This document shows positions 1 through 11,270 of a DNA stretch of 64,000 nt, piece by piece. Made by a program: the position numbers and the translations under genes. The DNA is from Hofstenia miamia (Eukaryota; Xenacoelomorpha; Acoela; Hofsteniidae). Below the pieces are notes generated by a model that was not told the DNA's origin, searched no databases, and saw only the letters and a program-made list of their open reading frames with translations. Location of the stretch: positions 1,763,997 to 1,827,996 of the forward strand of contig CABFPE010000030.1 in NCBI GenBank assembly GCA_900660155.1, written 5' to 3'. Positions within the stretch are counted from its first letter, which is position 1; the number at the start of each line of letters is the position of its first letter.

Positions 1-1840
1 ATAATAATAATAATTTTATTTAGCCGCTGAAGGCATACACTGCAAAAAAATAAAAACAAGTCAAGTTTTACAGTCACAGGAGATGAATTAGGAGCAAATG
101 GACGAGTAGGCGAAGTTGGAGAAGGGCTCAGCAAAGAGGAAAGCCATCAAAGATTTCTTGAAGCTCGGTGGCGGAGCGGAGAATAGAAATCAATCGCTGT
201 TGGAGGGTTGAGAGACAAGATGTAATTAGCAGCAGTACAAGCACGATTGAAAAACGAGTGAAGGGTGCGATGTTTCTTTGTACGACGAATGGAGAAGGTG
301 ACAACATCCTTAGAGCGAGTGCAGCAGGAATTAGAGATTTTAATGAAATCAAAAGGATTAGGATCCAATTTGCGAGTCAGTAGTCGATTGAACAGGAGGA
401 GATCACAGGCATGGAAGTAGAGTGACAGTGGGAGAGTAGAGAGCGTCTTTTTAGGCCAAAGGGGAAATCCATTTGAAAGCGCGTTTCTGGAAACGTTCCA
501 TTGAGTGGAACAAAGCACGAGAAGGCCACCAACAAAGAGATGCGTAGAGAAGAATGGCGCGAGGAATGGACTTGAACAAAGAGTTTCACAGCGGAAGGGG
601 TATTAAAAGGAACATTACGGAAAAGGGCAAATAGCTAGGAATTAGCTTTGCGGACAACGCAAAGACACATGTCCAGTCCAATTTAAGTTTGCAGCAAGTT
701 GAACTCCAAGATGAGTGTGATGAGACGCAAAGTTCACAGGTAGGGGGAATCAGAAGGGGGAGCCACAGAAAAGGAAATACCACATGTCTTGGTAGTGCTA
801 AAATCAAGATGGTTGACAGAGGACCAAGTAGACAAGTGCTCAAGATCAGAAAAGATGTTCGAAGCAAAAGACCAACCAAAATAAAAAATCGCAGTGTCTT
901 CGACATACAGCAGGCAAGACGAGTTGAGAACAGAATGAGGGCGGTCGTTAATGGCAACGAGGAAGAAAAGAACAGCAAACACTGAGCCTTGAGGGGCACC
1001 ACTAGTAACGGGGACAGGAGAAGAGATAGACGAGTTGATTTTGACACACTGGTGGCGATTGGTCAGGTAAGACTGGAAGAGATGAGGTGACGAATTTTTG
1101 GGAATACATAACGAAAAACAAGGCATTCAAAGATGATAGACAGTCGAGATAGAATAGCTATTGGGCGGTAGAACGTGACCTGCGAGGAGGGAAGCTGATT
1201 AGATTTTAACAGCGGAGAAATCCAAGATGTCTTCCAACAGGCGGGATAGCGCTTAGTGGAGCAAATGAAGGAGTAAAGATGCTTTAAATGGATAGAAAGC
1301 GTGGAGGAGGTTTCATGAATTACAAAGGAAGGAACACCGTCAGGATAACAAGGACCAGACAACTTGCAAGATTGAAGCATGAGAGAAATATCATGGGCGC
1401 TGAAGACCATATCACAAAGTCGGATTAGCGGGGAGGCAGCAGGCGGACCAGGGCACATGGAGACAGGTACAGAGAAGTTAGAGGCAAAATACGCGTTGAA
1501 CAGATCAGCTTTCTCCAGGTCAGAGTGAGCAGAAAGAAGGTTCCATCTCAAATTGGGGAGCTCAGGCTTGGAATGAAGAGAACGCAGGAAGGAATAAGAG
1601 TCTTGAAGAGAACCACTGTAGTAGAACATTTGAGATTGTAACGAGGAAACATCAGAGGAAAGCTTTGTGAGGGATTCAGACAAGGAAGGCCATCATTGGA
1701 GGACGGAGTTGAGGTAGAGAGAGAAGAGACAGCTTGGCGCAACAACGAAATGATGGCGTCTTTCTTTAGACCACCAACAGCCGAGGTAAACTGGGAATCG
1801 CTCAAATTTTTGAGGTCGGACAGCGAAATTGGAGGCATAA
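1..1840 (-). mobile_element. LINE, CR1/Jockey-like, 5'-truncated, copy 1
   Basis: Non-LTR retrotransposon whose reverse transcriptase (RT) copies its RNA into a nicked target. The 3' end is at base 1, where an (ATT)n tail and the end motif CAGCGGCTAAATAAA (minus strand) are seen; the tail may continue beyond the window. Frames at 1063-1683 and 734-1126 carry RT pieces: FYRPIAILSRLS (NYRPISLLP-like), then GAPQGSVFAVLFF, then LYVEDTAIF in place of the YADD box. The two pieces meet without the stretch that normally carries the first catalytic aspartate, so about 90 codons look deleted near 1090. The upstream frame at 1548-1838 matches the plus-strand copy at 38-39.5 kb. It lies in the first intron of the endophilin-B gene, on that gene's own strand. 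Clade is inferred from motifs only. Confidence 0.85.
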
Positions 1841-2424
1841 CTGAAATCTAATTAAACTGTATAATAAACAGGCAAATATTCAGATACAAATTACAGTGTT
1901 CAACAAATATATAGAACTGACTCGAAATTCTAACATCATTGCGTCATTTATATTTATGAATTTTGTCATATAATGTCTACAATGTCGATACTTATAATAT
2001 ACTATAACTCTTATTTGAAAAAATTGAAAATTTATTATAGTCGATAGCACCACATCCAGATCAGCAAGGAAATATTTTTCAGATAAACAATATCTCTTGC
2101 TGATGTACTTGATCTGAAAACTTACAATGTCCATATTTATTGACTCAGAAAACTATATTAAAATTTCATCAAATAATAGTATTAAGACTATACCAACAAA
2201 TTGGTGTATACACGAATAAACTTATAAAAAGAAAAATATATGCAAAAGTAGGGAAAATTTACATTTTGACGGATAGTAGTCAGCAATCAATTATAAAGAC
2301 ATTAATTCATTTCCAATGTAAAACTAGCAGTAAATTCAGCATATCAAATTAAGCAAAAGAAATCATACAAAAACTGACAAAATACAAAATGATTTGTTCT
2401 CGAAAGTGACAATTAAAAACATAC
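1841..2424. other. Intron sequence of the endophilin-B gene
   Basis: AT-rich sequence between the LINE and the splice donor of the endophilin-B exon. I see no further exon or recognisable repeat; the open frames here have no recognisable motif. Confidence 0.6.
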
Positions 2425-2676
2425 CTTTCTATCGAAAACATCGTTAACAAAAGCTTCTGCACGCCAAGCTGGATTAGGTACCAAAAGTTCCTCCGTTTGA
2501 CGAACAATTTTGTCTGTCCATTCATTTGTGTCACCACTTACACGCAAGAGTTCCTTCAATTTAGCGTCATATTCTGTTTTCTCTACACTAGTACCTAATT
2601 GTTCATTCGTGTATTGGACCGCTCGGTTGAAATAAGTTGTTGCTTCACCAGCAAATTTCTTAAAATCAAAATCCAT
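2425..2676 (-). CDS. Endophilin-B (SH3GLB-type) first coding exon
   Basis: Encodes the first 84 residues of an endophilin-B protein: the N-terminal amphipathic helix and start of the BAR domain, which binds and bends membranes in autophagy, mitochondrial and Golgi trafficking. The peptide starts MDFDFKKFAGEATTYFNRAV and continues through EKTEYDAKLKELL, WTDKIVRQTE and LLVPNP, ending FDRK. This lines up with human SH3GLB1 (MDFNVKKLA, EKTELDAHLENLL, WTEKIMKQTE, LLQPNP, LDRK) without gaps beyond one or two residues. The exon ends at a GTATGT donor directly after the DRK codons. The next exon, expected to carry the rest of the BAR domain and later an SH3 domain, is not in the window, so the first intron is at least 2.4 kb. 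A longer start at 2700 is possible, but the 2676 start matches the family. Whether the gene is B1 or B2 cannot be told. Confidence 0.9.
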
Positions 2677-3166
2677 GCTAACACTAAAAGCTGGAATCAA
2701 TTGTTACAAATTTGAAAAACATTCAATGTAAACTGTTAAATAACTATTTTTACCATAGATGAAATCAAAATAAGTTTTTTTATTATTTCATCAATTTTGT
2801 ATTTACAATAATAAAAAATGAAAGCTTGGTATAAATTGAACAACTTTATTTAATTGATATTACGGCAAAAGGTTTATTCTTAATGTAAATCTGCGCCAAA
2901 TTGATTGTAATACATGTAGTAATCAAATATTTTTGTGTAGAAATTTCTTTACATTCTAGATAGCGCATTTAAAAAAGAATACATGTTAAAGACTAATAAA
3001 TTATTACAACCGATATGCCAAATGTAATTAGTAATAACTTAATTTAATTAAATAAAACTTAACTATTCACTAAATGAGTGTAAATTAAACAAGTCATGTT
3101 TCAAAAATAATCAAAAACGAAAACTTTAATGACATGTACACGAAAACACAAGGGCATGATAAAAAA
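2677..3166. other. Spacer between endophilin-B and ALYREF
   Basis: About 490 bp separate the ALYREF stop from the endophilin-B start, both genes reading leftward. It should hold the ALYREF 3' UTR and the endophilin-B promoter and 5' UTR. A minus-strand AATAAA at 2845-2850 could serve ALYREF, about 320 bp past its stop, but this is not proven. Confidence 0.5.
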
Positions 3167-3712
3167 TTATGTTGACGACTTATAATTATCTAAATCCGCA
3201 TCTAACTGTTCAGCTGTTGGCACAGGCTCTTTCGGTTTTCTAGAACTTCCTCTACCACGACCCCCACCACCTCGTCGAGACCTAGAACGTCCACGATTTC
3301 TGTTGTTAGATGTAAATTGCGAAAGTGAAGCTCCTACAACGTCAATGCGCATCATTCTTCCGTCGAGTGGGACTCCATTATACTGCTTAATGGCACTAAG
3401 AGCGTTTTGACGTGAATTATATACAACTTCAGCAGTACCCAAAGATCTACCAGAGCTGTCATAGTGAACAAAATGACGCTTCAATGGACCAAATTCAGAA
3501 AATAACTCCTTAATATCATCATCAGTCACAGCATAATGTAGATTCGTTATTTCCAATTTAGTCGGTCCTGAAGATTTATTATTTGATTTATTAGAAAGCC
3601 GCTTTAATTGCGTCTTAGACCTTCTGTTTTGTCGAAACCTTCCTCCACCTTTTCCACGATTAGCCTTTTTCGCTTTAATAATGTCTTCTAGAGACTGATC
3701 AACAGATGCCAT
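3167..3712 (-). CDS. ALYREF: ALYREF / THO complex subunit 4, mRNA export adaptor
   Basis: Nuclear adaptor of the TREX complex that binds spliced mRNA and hands it to the NXF1 export receptor. The 181-residue product has the full family layout. An N-terminal UAP56-binding motif (SLEDIIKAKK, residues 7-16) is followed by a basic Arg/Gly-rich stretch. An RRM at about 52-126 has RNP2 LEITNL (53-58) and RNP1 RSLGTAEVVY (89-98). A Gly/Arg/Ser-rich linker (137-158) and a C-terminal second UAP56-binding motif (AEQLDADLDNYKS, 167-179) complete it. The start at 3712 gives the expected N-terminus. The gene has no intron, whereas vertebrate ALYREF genes have several, so it could be the host's normal intron-poor gene or an intact retrocopy; no break is visible. 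It lies upstream of endophilin-B in the same direction. Confidence 0.95.
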   Translation of the reverse strand: MASVDQSLEDIIKAKKANRGKGGGRFRQNRRSKTQLKRLSNKSNNKSSGPTKLEITNLHYAVTDDDIKELFSEFGPLKRHFVHYDSSGRSLGTAEVVYNSRQNALSAIKQYNGVPLDGRMMRIDVVGASLSQFTSNNRNRGRSRSRRGGGGRGRGSSRKPKEPVPTAEQLDADLDNYKSST

Positions 3713-4061
3713 GACTAAAATAAATATTGCTTCAAACTTATGACAAAGAAATTGAAAGTATTAATTCTTCATAATAGATAACAGAAAGCACTGTAATACA
3801 CTAAGAAAACTCAATAACAAGTTTAAAATGAGAGCAAAATGTAAAATTAAGACTTGATTTTAAAACAAACTATACGCATCATCATTGAATAGTTATATAT
3901 AAAATTTAAAATTTGTTGTAGATACAGTAAAATACACTAAAAAACGCAACAGCACATTTCAGAAGAGAAGACTTTCAAAGGATGACGTCATTAAAATATT
4001 GAATATATTCGTCTAATACATTTTGATAAATTTGACGTCACTGTTTTCGAATATTTATGAC
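3713..4061. other. Upstream region of ALYREF
   Basis: AT-rich sequence directly 5' of the ALYREF start; the promoter and 5' UTR should be here. No core promoter element stands out. Confidence 0.5.
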
Positions 4062-5102
4062 CAGGTCCAAGGTTTACGTGTCAAGTTCGAGTTACTTGGT
4101 ATGAGTTTGAGTTATTGCCTTTCATGTTCGGGTATTTTTTTAAGAAAATTCCAGATTTGATAAAGCTTTTTCTAATTCCGAGTTTTTTAGAGTAAAAAAT
4201 AGTTTAATTTAAAACAATGCCAAGTTTTGCAAACATAAAAATCATTATTTTCAAAATTGATATTTGAAGTATTTCAATTTTTAATTATTTTTTAGTAGAT
4301 TTGAGCATTGATGATTTCACTTTCAAGTTTTTCCAAATCAAATGTTGCAAGTTCATTTGAGTTTGAGTTCTTACCATTCTGAGTACTTGAAAACTGGAAT
4401 GTTAAGAACTCAACTTAATAAAGCTCACAAAACTCAATTGGAGAAACTAAGAAGAAAAATCATCATAACTCAAACTCGAATTTGATTGAAAAATAGGTTG
4501 GTACTTTTTATCAACATACGCAAACCTTGAAACCAACATAAGGAACCTTGAGATTGACATAGCAAATCGTTATGACAATATGAACAAAAAACTTAGCATG
4601 AATGAGGTATACGTATCAATTATATCAAAAGAGACATCAAAATTTAGTTTTAGCAGTTGTTTATTGAGTTGTAATCTAGACTAAAAGAAAAAATATTATA
4701 CTTCATTTCATAACAAAAACTAATATAAATATTTTAATGTATATATGAGAAAATTTTAAATGACCCATCTAATGTTATTAATCTTCAAACCTCATTCATG
4801 CTAAGTTTTTGTTCATATTGTCATAATGATTTGCTATGTCGATCTCAAGGTTCCCTATGTCAGTTTCAAGATTTCGTATGTTGATAAGAAGTACCAACCC
4901 TAAAAATACCCAAATAATTAAATTATTTTAAATTTAAGTTTTTTTTATCAATTCCGAATTATTGTAAAATAAATGTGTTTCATTCTAAAGAACTCATCAA
5001 TAAAAAAACTCAATCAAACTCAGAATTTTCTCTAAATAAAAATAAAGATTTCCACTAAGGCTTGTTTCAGACTGAGTAACTCAAATGACTTGAAGAACCC
5101 TG
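4062..5102. mobile_element. hAT-like non-autonomous element (MITE), with nested insertion
   Basis: Begins CAGGTCCAAGG and ends AAGAACCCTG. It is flanked by TTTATGAC (4054-4061) and TTAATGAC (5103-5110), 7 of 8 bases alike, which suits the 8-bp target duplication of hAT elements. Its interior is full of GAGTTTGAGTT-like words and their complements, as in the better preserved 351-bp copy at 19797-20147. The extra length is largely the separate foldback element at 4496-4899. No transposase frame is seen. Confidence 0.65.
4496..4899. mobile_element. Foldback element with ~110-bp terminal inverted repeats
   Basis: Starts GGTTGGTACTT and ends with the complement AAGTACCAACC-type sequence. The outer ~110 bases on each side are inverted copies of each other (for example AACCTTGAGATTGACATAGC on the left against its near complement on the right). 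The flanks AAAATA and TAAAAATA agree over seven bases, so an 8-9-bp target duplication of Mutator type is possible but weak. There is no coding capacity. It interrupts the hAT-like MITE and is therefore the younger of the two. Confidence 0.65.
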
Positions 5103-5168
5103 TTAATGACTACAATCTTTTTAAATAAATAACCATTCTTTCCTAAAAGAACATCCAATTGTAAAAAA

Positions 5169-5265
5169 ATAATTTTACATTGTTTAGTTTACATACTTGT
5201 TTTTTATTAACATACATGACATTGGAAATACCACATTAATTTAGTTTACATACTTATTTTACATA

Positions 5266-5299
<34 letters not shown>
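5169..5299. repeat. Dispersed AT-rich repeat unit ending in (TA)n
   Basis: Sequence with TTAGTTTACATACTTG and ACATGACATTGGAAATACC words, followed by a (TA)n microsatellite at about 5268-5299. The same words recur several times at 8040-8360 inside the Polinton-like insertion. The LTR fossil begins right after the TA run. Confidence 0.7.
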
Positions 5300-5302
<3 letters not shown>

Positions 5303-7545
5303 AGCATAATCTCATTTACTATAACTAATTTGTATTATTAGTGGTAAATATGAGAGATTTTAGTGCTATTTTATTACATTATAAACCAGTTAGGGCTTCT
5401 TTATTCTTTATCTTAGTTAGTGCTCTAGTCATATATGACTCATTCTTAAAGGTTAACTGTATCAGGTTGGCCAAGTGTGTCCACTCTACCACTAACACAA
5501 TTTTCTATTTACTTTTAACTTTTAATAGGATAGTTTAATAATAGCAGGAGGAGTTAGTTATTTTGTAGCATTGGGAAATCCATGCATTGACATAAAACCC
5601 TCAAGGAATAGGGAATTAGAACTGCTCACTGATTTTCATACCAATGCTACATGGTGACTACCACAGGACCCCAAGTACAAGTATTATTTTATAATTAACT
5701 ATACCACTGTTAGAGGAAGCTACTATGTAACCACAAGAAGATGTTGAACCCTACAAAGAAGAGATGGAACCTATTACAATTTGACTGCAGTTGGGATAAC
5801 CATTTGCAGTGCTGTTGAGATGCCAAAAAAAATTTTTAGAACCTAGCCTATAAAACCTAGTTTCAGTTAAGTCAGTTGAATAAAGCCTATCAAAGCACCT
5901 TTAACTCTCAAGAATAAAATGCTAAATATGAGAAGTCAAAAATCAAAAACACCCCCAGAAAAAACAGGTCAAACCCCACTCACATCAGAGGATGCTCAAT
6001 CAAAAGAAGAACTCCTCAGTCAAATCTTCATCTTAAAAAATAAAATATCTGAACAGAAGGAAAAATGTGACTTTATGGAAATCAAAAATGCTAAGTTATT
6101 TGATCAGATTCATTATAAAAACAAAACACTTTGGGAAGAAATACTTGAACTTAAGAAAGAAAAAGCTGAACTGATGTTAAACTGTAATGATGTTGAGGAT
6201 GAATCCACAAAATTCTAACTCAATACAATGCACTAGAAGATAAAAACACAAGTTTACAAAAACAATTGCTTCAATCCAATACAAATCTAATTAAACAGAT
6301 CAAGGACTTTAACATGCAGAACATTCCAGTTACAGGTAAATTCATATCACAAGAAGAATGATGCCCTGCACTGAGAAATTCAAAATACAAAATCTAATCA
6401 TCCAATGCACAGGTGAAGAGCATGCCTTAGCACAATTCCCAAGTTTTTTGACAGGCAAGGCATACACCTATTATTTGACACTAGACAAAACAATCAAATC
6501 TAATTATGAGTTGTTGATTCAGAACTTTTATGACCATTTGAATGCTCCTGCAGCATGCAATCAGTATATAATTCTTTTAAATAATACAACTTACAGAAAA
6601 ACTGATTACATAGAAGAGCAAATCTTGCAAGTTGAATGACTGTAGAGACTAGTCACACTTCTTTTGAGTATTCATCACATTACATCTTCACTCATATAAC
6701 ATATGGTATGACATTATCCATCCATCACCAATGTGAACAAAATGCAGTCTGGAAGACAAATTAGCAACCTTCATTAAAAAAGCTATTGAAGCAAAGCTTC
6801 AAATCAATAACTGCACAAAAATTTCCAGCCAAATTAAATTAAGCAACTACTGCATTGTTGATTTCCAAAATAAAACACTAACAATAGATATACAAAACAA
6901 AAATATTATGACACATTTACAAACTACAACAAATCAAACAATAACATTGCTCACTGTTGAAATCATAAAAATTGAACCATTCAGTTGGTGGTTTATTACT
7001 TTGGAATAAGAAAAACCCTCAATTCTGATATTGTCATCAACAATCAAGAAGGACTAAATTTGAAAAAAGTTGTAATCCTAGAATCAATTTTAAAAGTTTG
7101 TGATAATTTAGTTACCACTGCTATTTTAAACAAAAGCTATAACCTAATTACAATAACTCCATCAAACATTGAAGTGTTTGCATCACCTATAGTTACAGTA
7201 GTTAAAATCAAATCAAAACCAATACTATCTTTAGAAATATTGGACATTACTGATAAACACCATTATTAACACTCAGATGCATCCATATCTGTCTATAGAA
7301 CAAATCAAACAATTAACTGCAATGTTACAACAACATGCCTCAGTTTTTAATTTCAATAACATCAGCCATTGGAGAGGAGCATGCCATTGAAACAATCCAT
7401 AATAAGCCTATGTGGCAACCCATATACCATGTACCTGGACATCTTAAACAAGAATATTCAAAAATTATCACCAACCTACTAAATAATGGAATAATTCACA
7501 ATCTAAAAGCATTTATGCATCACCAACAAGTAGTATGAATTGGGT
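5300..7545 (+). mobile_element. Gypsy-like LTR retrotransposon fossil, 5' part
   Basis: Left portion of a Gypsy/Ty3-like element. A 5' LTR (5300-5651) starts TGTAGCAT and ends ATGCTACA. It is followed at once by a primer-binding-site-like TGGTGAC. Downstream lie a gag-like region with a coiled coil (from about 5919), a second gag portion (6358-6639) that resembles the gag of the element at 22165-31312, a protease/pol linker region and the beginning of RT. The element is broken in many places and is split by the insertion at 7546-16684; its remainder resumes at about 16685. No matching 3' LTR is found. It is old. Confidence 0.75.
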
Positions 7546-7574
7546 CATATGACAACACAATTTGAACTTTTGTG

Positions 7575-7950
7575 ACATTGGCAGACATGATGTAATTGTG
7601 TACTTTGGCCATCTGTGTATCTTTGAAGTCATTGGAACATATTCTGTTTTGTGTTGGCAAACACATTTGCTTGGAAGTCTATTGTTAAAATGTAACCAAT
7701 TTTTTATTCATATATGGTTTTTGAATTACATAATAAGTATTTTCAAACATAATTAATTTTCTAATATTGAGAGTAATAAATATGTTTCACAGAAAACACA
7801 TGTCAATTGCAAAAAATAAACATATTTGTTTGCAGTCTATTGTTTAAATGTAACCAATTTTCTTAGAGGTTGAGGAATTTTCAAAAATCTCATGAGATTA
7901 GAATTGTTGCAATCTATTGTTCAAAATGTAACCAATTTTTTTACTTGCTT
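7575..7950 (+). repeat. Outer inverted arm, left
   Basis: Contains GATGTAATT, CATCTGTGTATCTTTGA and three copies of an AGTCTATTGTTTAAATGTAACC-like unit. The inverted counterpart is at 16440-16650. Confidence 0.75.
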
Positions 7951-8039
7951 ATTTATGTGGACTAACTTAGCTTACATGTTTTATTTTCTTTACATACTTC
8001 ATACTTGCATTTTGTTAATGTATGTGACTTGCTTATTTA

Positions 8040-8360
8040 TGTGGCTTAATTTAGTTTACATACTGGTTTTTTTTATTAACACAACACACATGACATTGGA
8101 AAATACCACATCACACATTAATTTAGTTTAAATTGTTTAGTTTACATACTTGATTTTTCTATTAACATACATGAAATTGGAAATACCACATTAATTTAGT
8201 TTACATAATTATTTTACATAGTTGTTTTTTTATTAACATACATGACATTGGAAAATACCACATTAATTTAGTTTACATTGTTTAGTTTGCATACTTGTTT
8301 TTTATTAACATACATGACATTGGAAATTCCAAATCAATTTAGTTTACATGTTTACTTTAC
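8040..8360 (+). repeat. Local array of TTTACATACTTG / CATGACATTGG units
   Basis: At least three irregular copies of a unit of about 80-90 bp containing CATGACATTGGAAATACC and AATTTAGTTTACAT. The unit is also present outside the insertion at 5169-5290. Confidence 0.7.
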
Positions 8361-8931
8361 TTACTTCCTCTCTTTAGTAAAATTTAATGACAAATCTTTG
8401 AATCAGAGAGATAATAATACTCATTAAAAGTGTAATGTCTCATTTTTCAAAATAATTTTTCAGAAAAATTCAAAAACTAGTTTATGCAAAAACTCACAAT
8501 TTCTAATATTTAATAAACATATGTGGTAAAACCCACATAAGTGTTTAAGACAAGACAAAAATGTAATTTATTCTACACTTTGTATAATAATCATATATAT
8601 CTTACTATTGAATTTGTCTATTGTGTTAGTTTATCATCATTGTTGTTGAGGAAATGTTGTAGGAAACAAATGCAATGTGTAGTTGCACATTATGAATTTC
8701 ACATGATCATATCTAAATTAATGATTAATAAATTAAGTGATAGATCACAATATAAAACACATGATAAATATAAGTTTAAACAAAATCCAATAAAAATGTT
8801 TATTAACAAACAAACAATGTTTCTATTTATGATAAACTCTATAATAAATTTAAAATCAGACTGCAAATTCACAGCAATTTATTAAAATAAAATTAATTCC
8901 ATTTTAAAAGAAATATCTGTAAGACTAACTA

Positions 8932-10262
8932 GAGATAATATTACAAAAAGTGTTAAGAATCAAAACAATATCTGAGATTTAATTATAAAAATAGCTTACT
9001 GAAGAGTTTGAAATCTTTCAGAGTAGTTGTCATTCATCAATGTGAAATTCCATTATGCTGGCTGTGTATATTCTTATGTGTTGAAAGTTTTATGCTTTAG
9101 TAATGTCAACCTTATGGTTTTATCTCTATGCATTGTTCAACTGTCAAATGTAACAAACTATAAACACAGTAAAATTCCATTATACCACTGTGTGTACAAA
9201 GTTGCATCTCTCTACAGAAAATTGTTAGCAATGCGTAATTTGTTATCTAATGTTCAACTGTCAAAAATGTATCCAATCATAAAGATTGTTATCTACCAAA
9301 CATGAAATCCCTTTACAATTATAACAATTAAATAAAACACTTTCAAATCATATAAAACTAGAATTTTTTCACAAGTTGGAAAACAATCTCAACTACAACA
9401 TTGTTCAACTGTCAGAATGTAAAAAACTATAAACACAGTACAGCCATATAAAATTCCATTATACCACTGTGTGTACAAAGTTGCATCTCTCTACAGACAA
9501 TTGTTAACATTGTGTAATTGGTTATCTATTGTTTAAATGTCAAAAATGTATCCAATTGTAAAGATTGTTATCTACCAAACATGAAATCCCTTTAACAATT
9601 AAATGAAAGACTTTCAACTCATTTAAAACTAGAATTTTTCACAAGTTGGATTATTACTATTGTAAATTGGTTATTAATACAAAACATTTAAAAATAACAA
9701 ATAACTTATTTTATTTTACATTTTAAAAATTTGTTTATACTAAAAATTTCATCAGTGTCTTTGATATTAAGAGTTAAATAAATACTGCTAGTATCATATA
9801 AATGAATGAACTCAGCATTTGATGCATGGAAGCTAATTGTAATTCTATCAAATAATGACTTTGAAGTTGGTTTATAAATTATATGAGTCTTTTTATAATT
9901 GATTAATGGCTGATCATTTACACTATATACTGTGAATAAGGGTATTTGATCCAATAATGGGATGCTACCACTCTGATAATGCTGACAAGTAACTATATCA
10001 GTATAAATTAAAATATTATGCTGTCCTTTTCTGACGATTTCACATTTATAGACTTTTACATGGGTTTTTGACTTTATACATTTTTTTTCTCTTTATATGG
10101 TTTGTCAATTTGAACAAAATGAAAATTTCATGATGGTATTAGTATAAACTTTCAAGAATGAGTAATAAAAACATATACACATATAAATACAACAAATCTT
10201 TGTTGTAAATTCGTATTTTAAAGAATGAATAGTTTTGTTATTTAATATCACATGTAAATATA
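8932..10262 (+). repeat. First copy of a ~1.33-kb direct duplication, abutting the N gap
   Basis: Matches 11271-12602 almost base for base, especially over the last ~560 bases, where I see a single difference. The copy stops exactly where the run of N begins. Inside it a unit of 268 bp (TTGTTCAACTGTC to CACAAGTTGG) is repeated in tandem, starting at about 9131 and 9399. Confidence 0.9.
9706..10085 (-). pseudogene. Polinton capsid-like part (C-terminal portion), copy 1
   Basis: A minus-strand frame open over about 120 residues. It reads like the C-terminal end of a Polinton-type capsid protein: an IPLLDQIP segment, then a strand-rich ending with LYDTSSIYLTLNIK. The match is by pattern memory, not by search. 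It is a fragment of a broken element and is repeated almost identically at 12047-12426. Confidence 0.4.
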
Positions 10263-11262
10263 NNNNNNNNNNNNNNNNNNNNNNNNNNNNNNNNNNNNNN
10301 NNNNNNNNNNNNNNNNNNNNNNNNNNNNNNNNNNNNNNNNNNNNNNNNNNNNNNNNNNNNNNNNNNNNNNNNNNNNNNNNNNNNNNNNNNNNNNNNNNNN
10401 NNNNNNNNNNNNNNNNNNNNNNNNNNNNNNNNNNNNNNNNNNNNNNNNNNNNNNNNNNNNNNNNNNNNNNNNNNNNNNNNNNNNNNNNNNNNNNNNNNNN
10501 NNNNNNNNNNNNNNNNNNNNNNNNNNNNNNNNNNNNNNNNNNNNNNNNNNNNNNNNNNNNNNNNNNNNNNNNNNNNNNNNNNNNNNNNNNNNNNNNNNNN
10601 NNNNNNNNNNNNNNNNNNNNNNNNNNNNNNNNNNNNNNNNNNNNNNNNNNNNNNNNNNNNNNNNNNNNNNNNNNNNNNNNNNNNNNNNNNNNNNNNNNNN
10701 NNNNNNNNNNNNNNNNNNNNNNNNNNNNNNNNNNNNNNNNNNNNNNNNNNNNNNNNNNNNNNNNNNNNNNNNNNNNNNNNNNNNNNNNNNNNNNNNNNNN
10801 NNNNNNNNNNNNNNNNNNNNNNNNNNNNNNNNNNNNNNNNNNNNNNNNNNNNNNNNNNNNNNNNNNNNNNNNNNNNNNNNNNNNNNNNNNNNNNNNNNNN
10901 NNNNNNNNNNNNNNNNNNNNNNNNNNNNNNNNNNNNNNNNNNNNNNNNNNNNNNNNNNNNNNNNNNNNNNNNNNNNNNNNNNNNNNNNNNNNNNNNNNNN
11001 NNNNNNNNNNNNNNNNNNNNNNNNNNNNNNNNNNNNNNNNNNNNNNNNNNNNNNNNNNNNNNNNNNNNNNNNNNNNNNNNNNNNNNNNNNNNNNNNNNNN
11101 NNNNNNNNNNNNNNNNNNNNNNNNNNNNNNNNNNNNNNNNNNNNNNNNNNNNNNNNNNNNNNNNNNNNNNNNNNNNNNNNNNNNNNNNNNNNNNNNNNNN
11201 NNNNNNNNNNNNNNNNNNNNNNNNNNNNNNNNNNNNNNNNNNNNNNNNNNNNNNNNNNNNNN
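10263..11262. other. Assembly gap of exactly 1,000 N
   Basis: A run of unknown bases of round length, which normally marks a scaffold gap of unknown true size. It lies between the two copies of a 1.33-kb duplication. Long frames that span it are meaningless. Confidence 1.
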
Positions 11263-11270
11263 TTGCAAAA

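Noticed and set aside
128-589. Short frames at the left edge as genes
   Set aside because: They lie within the 3' part of the LINE and are decayed LINE sequence or shadows of it.
5919-6218. Coiled-coil frame as a possible host gene
   Set aside because: It follows an LTR and a primer-binding-like site and precedes gag-like sequence; it is part of the LTR fossil.
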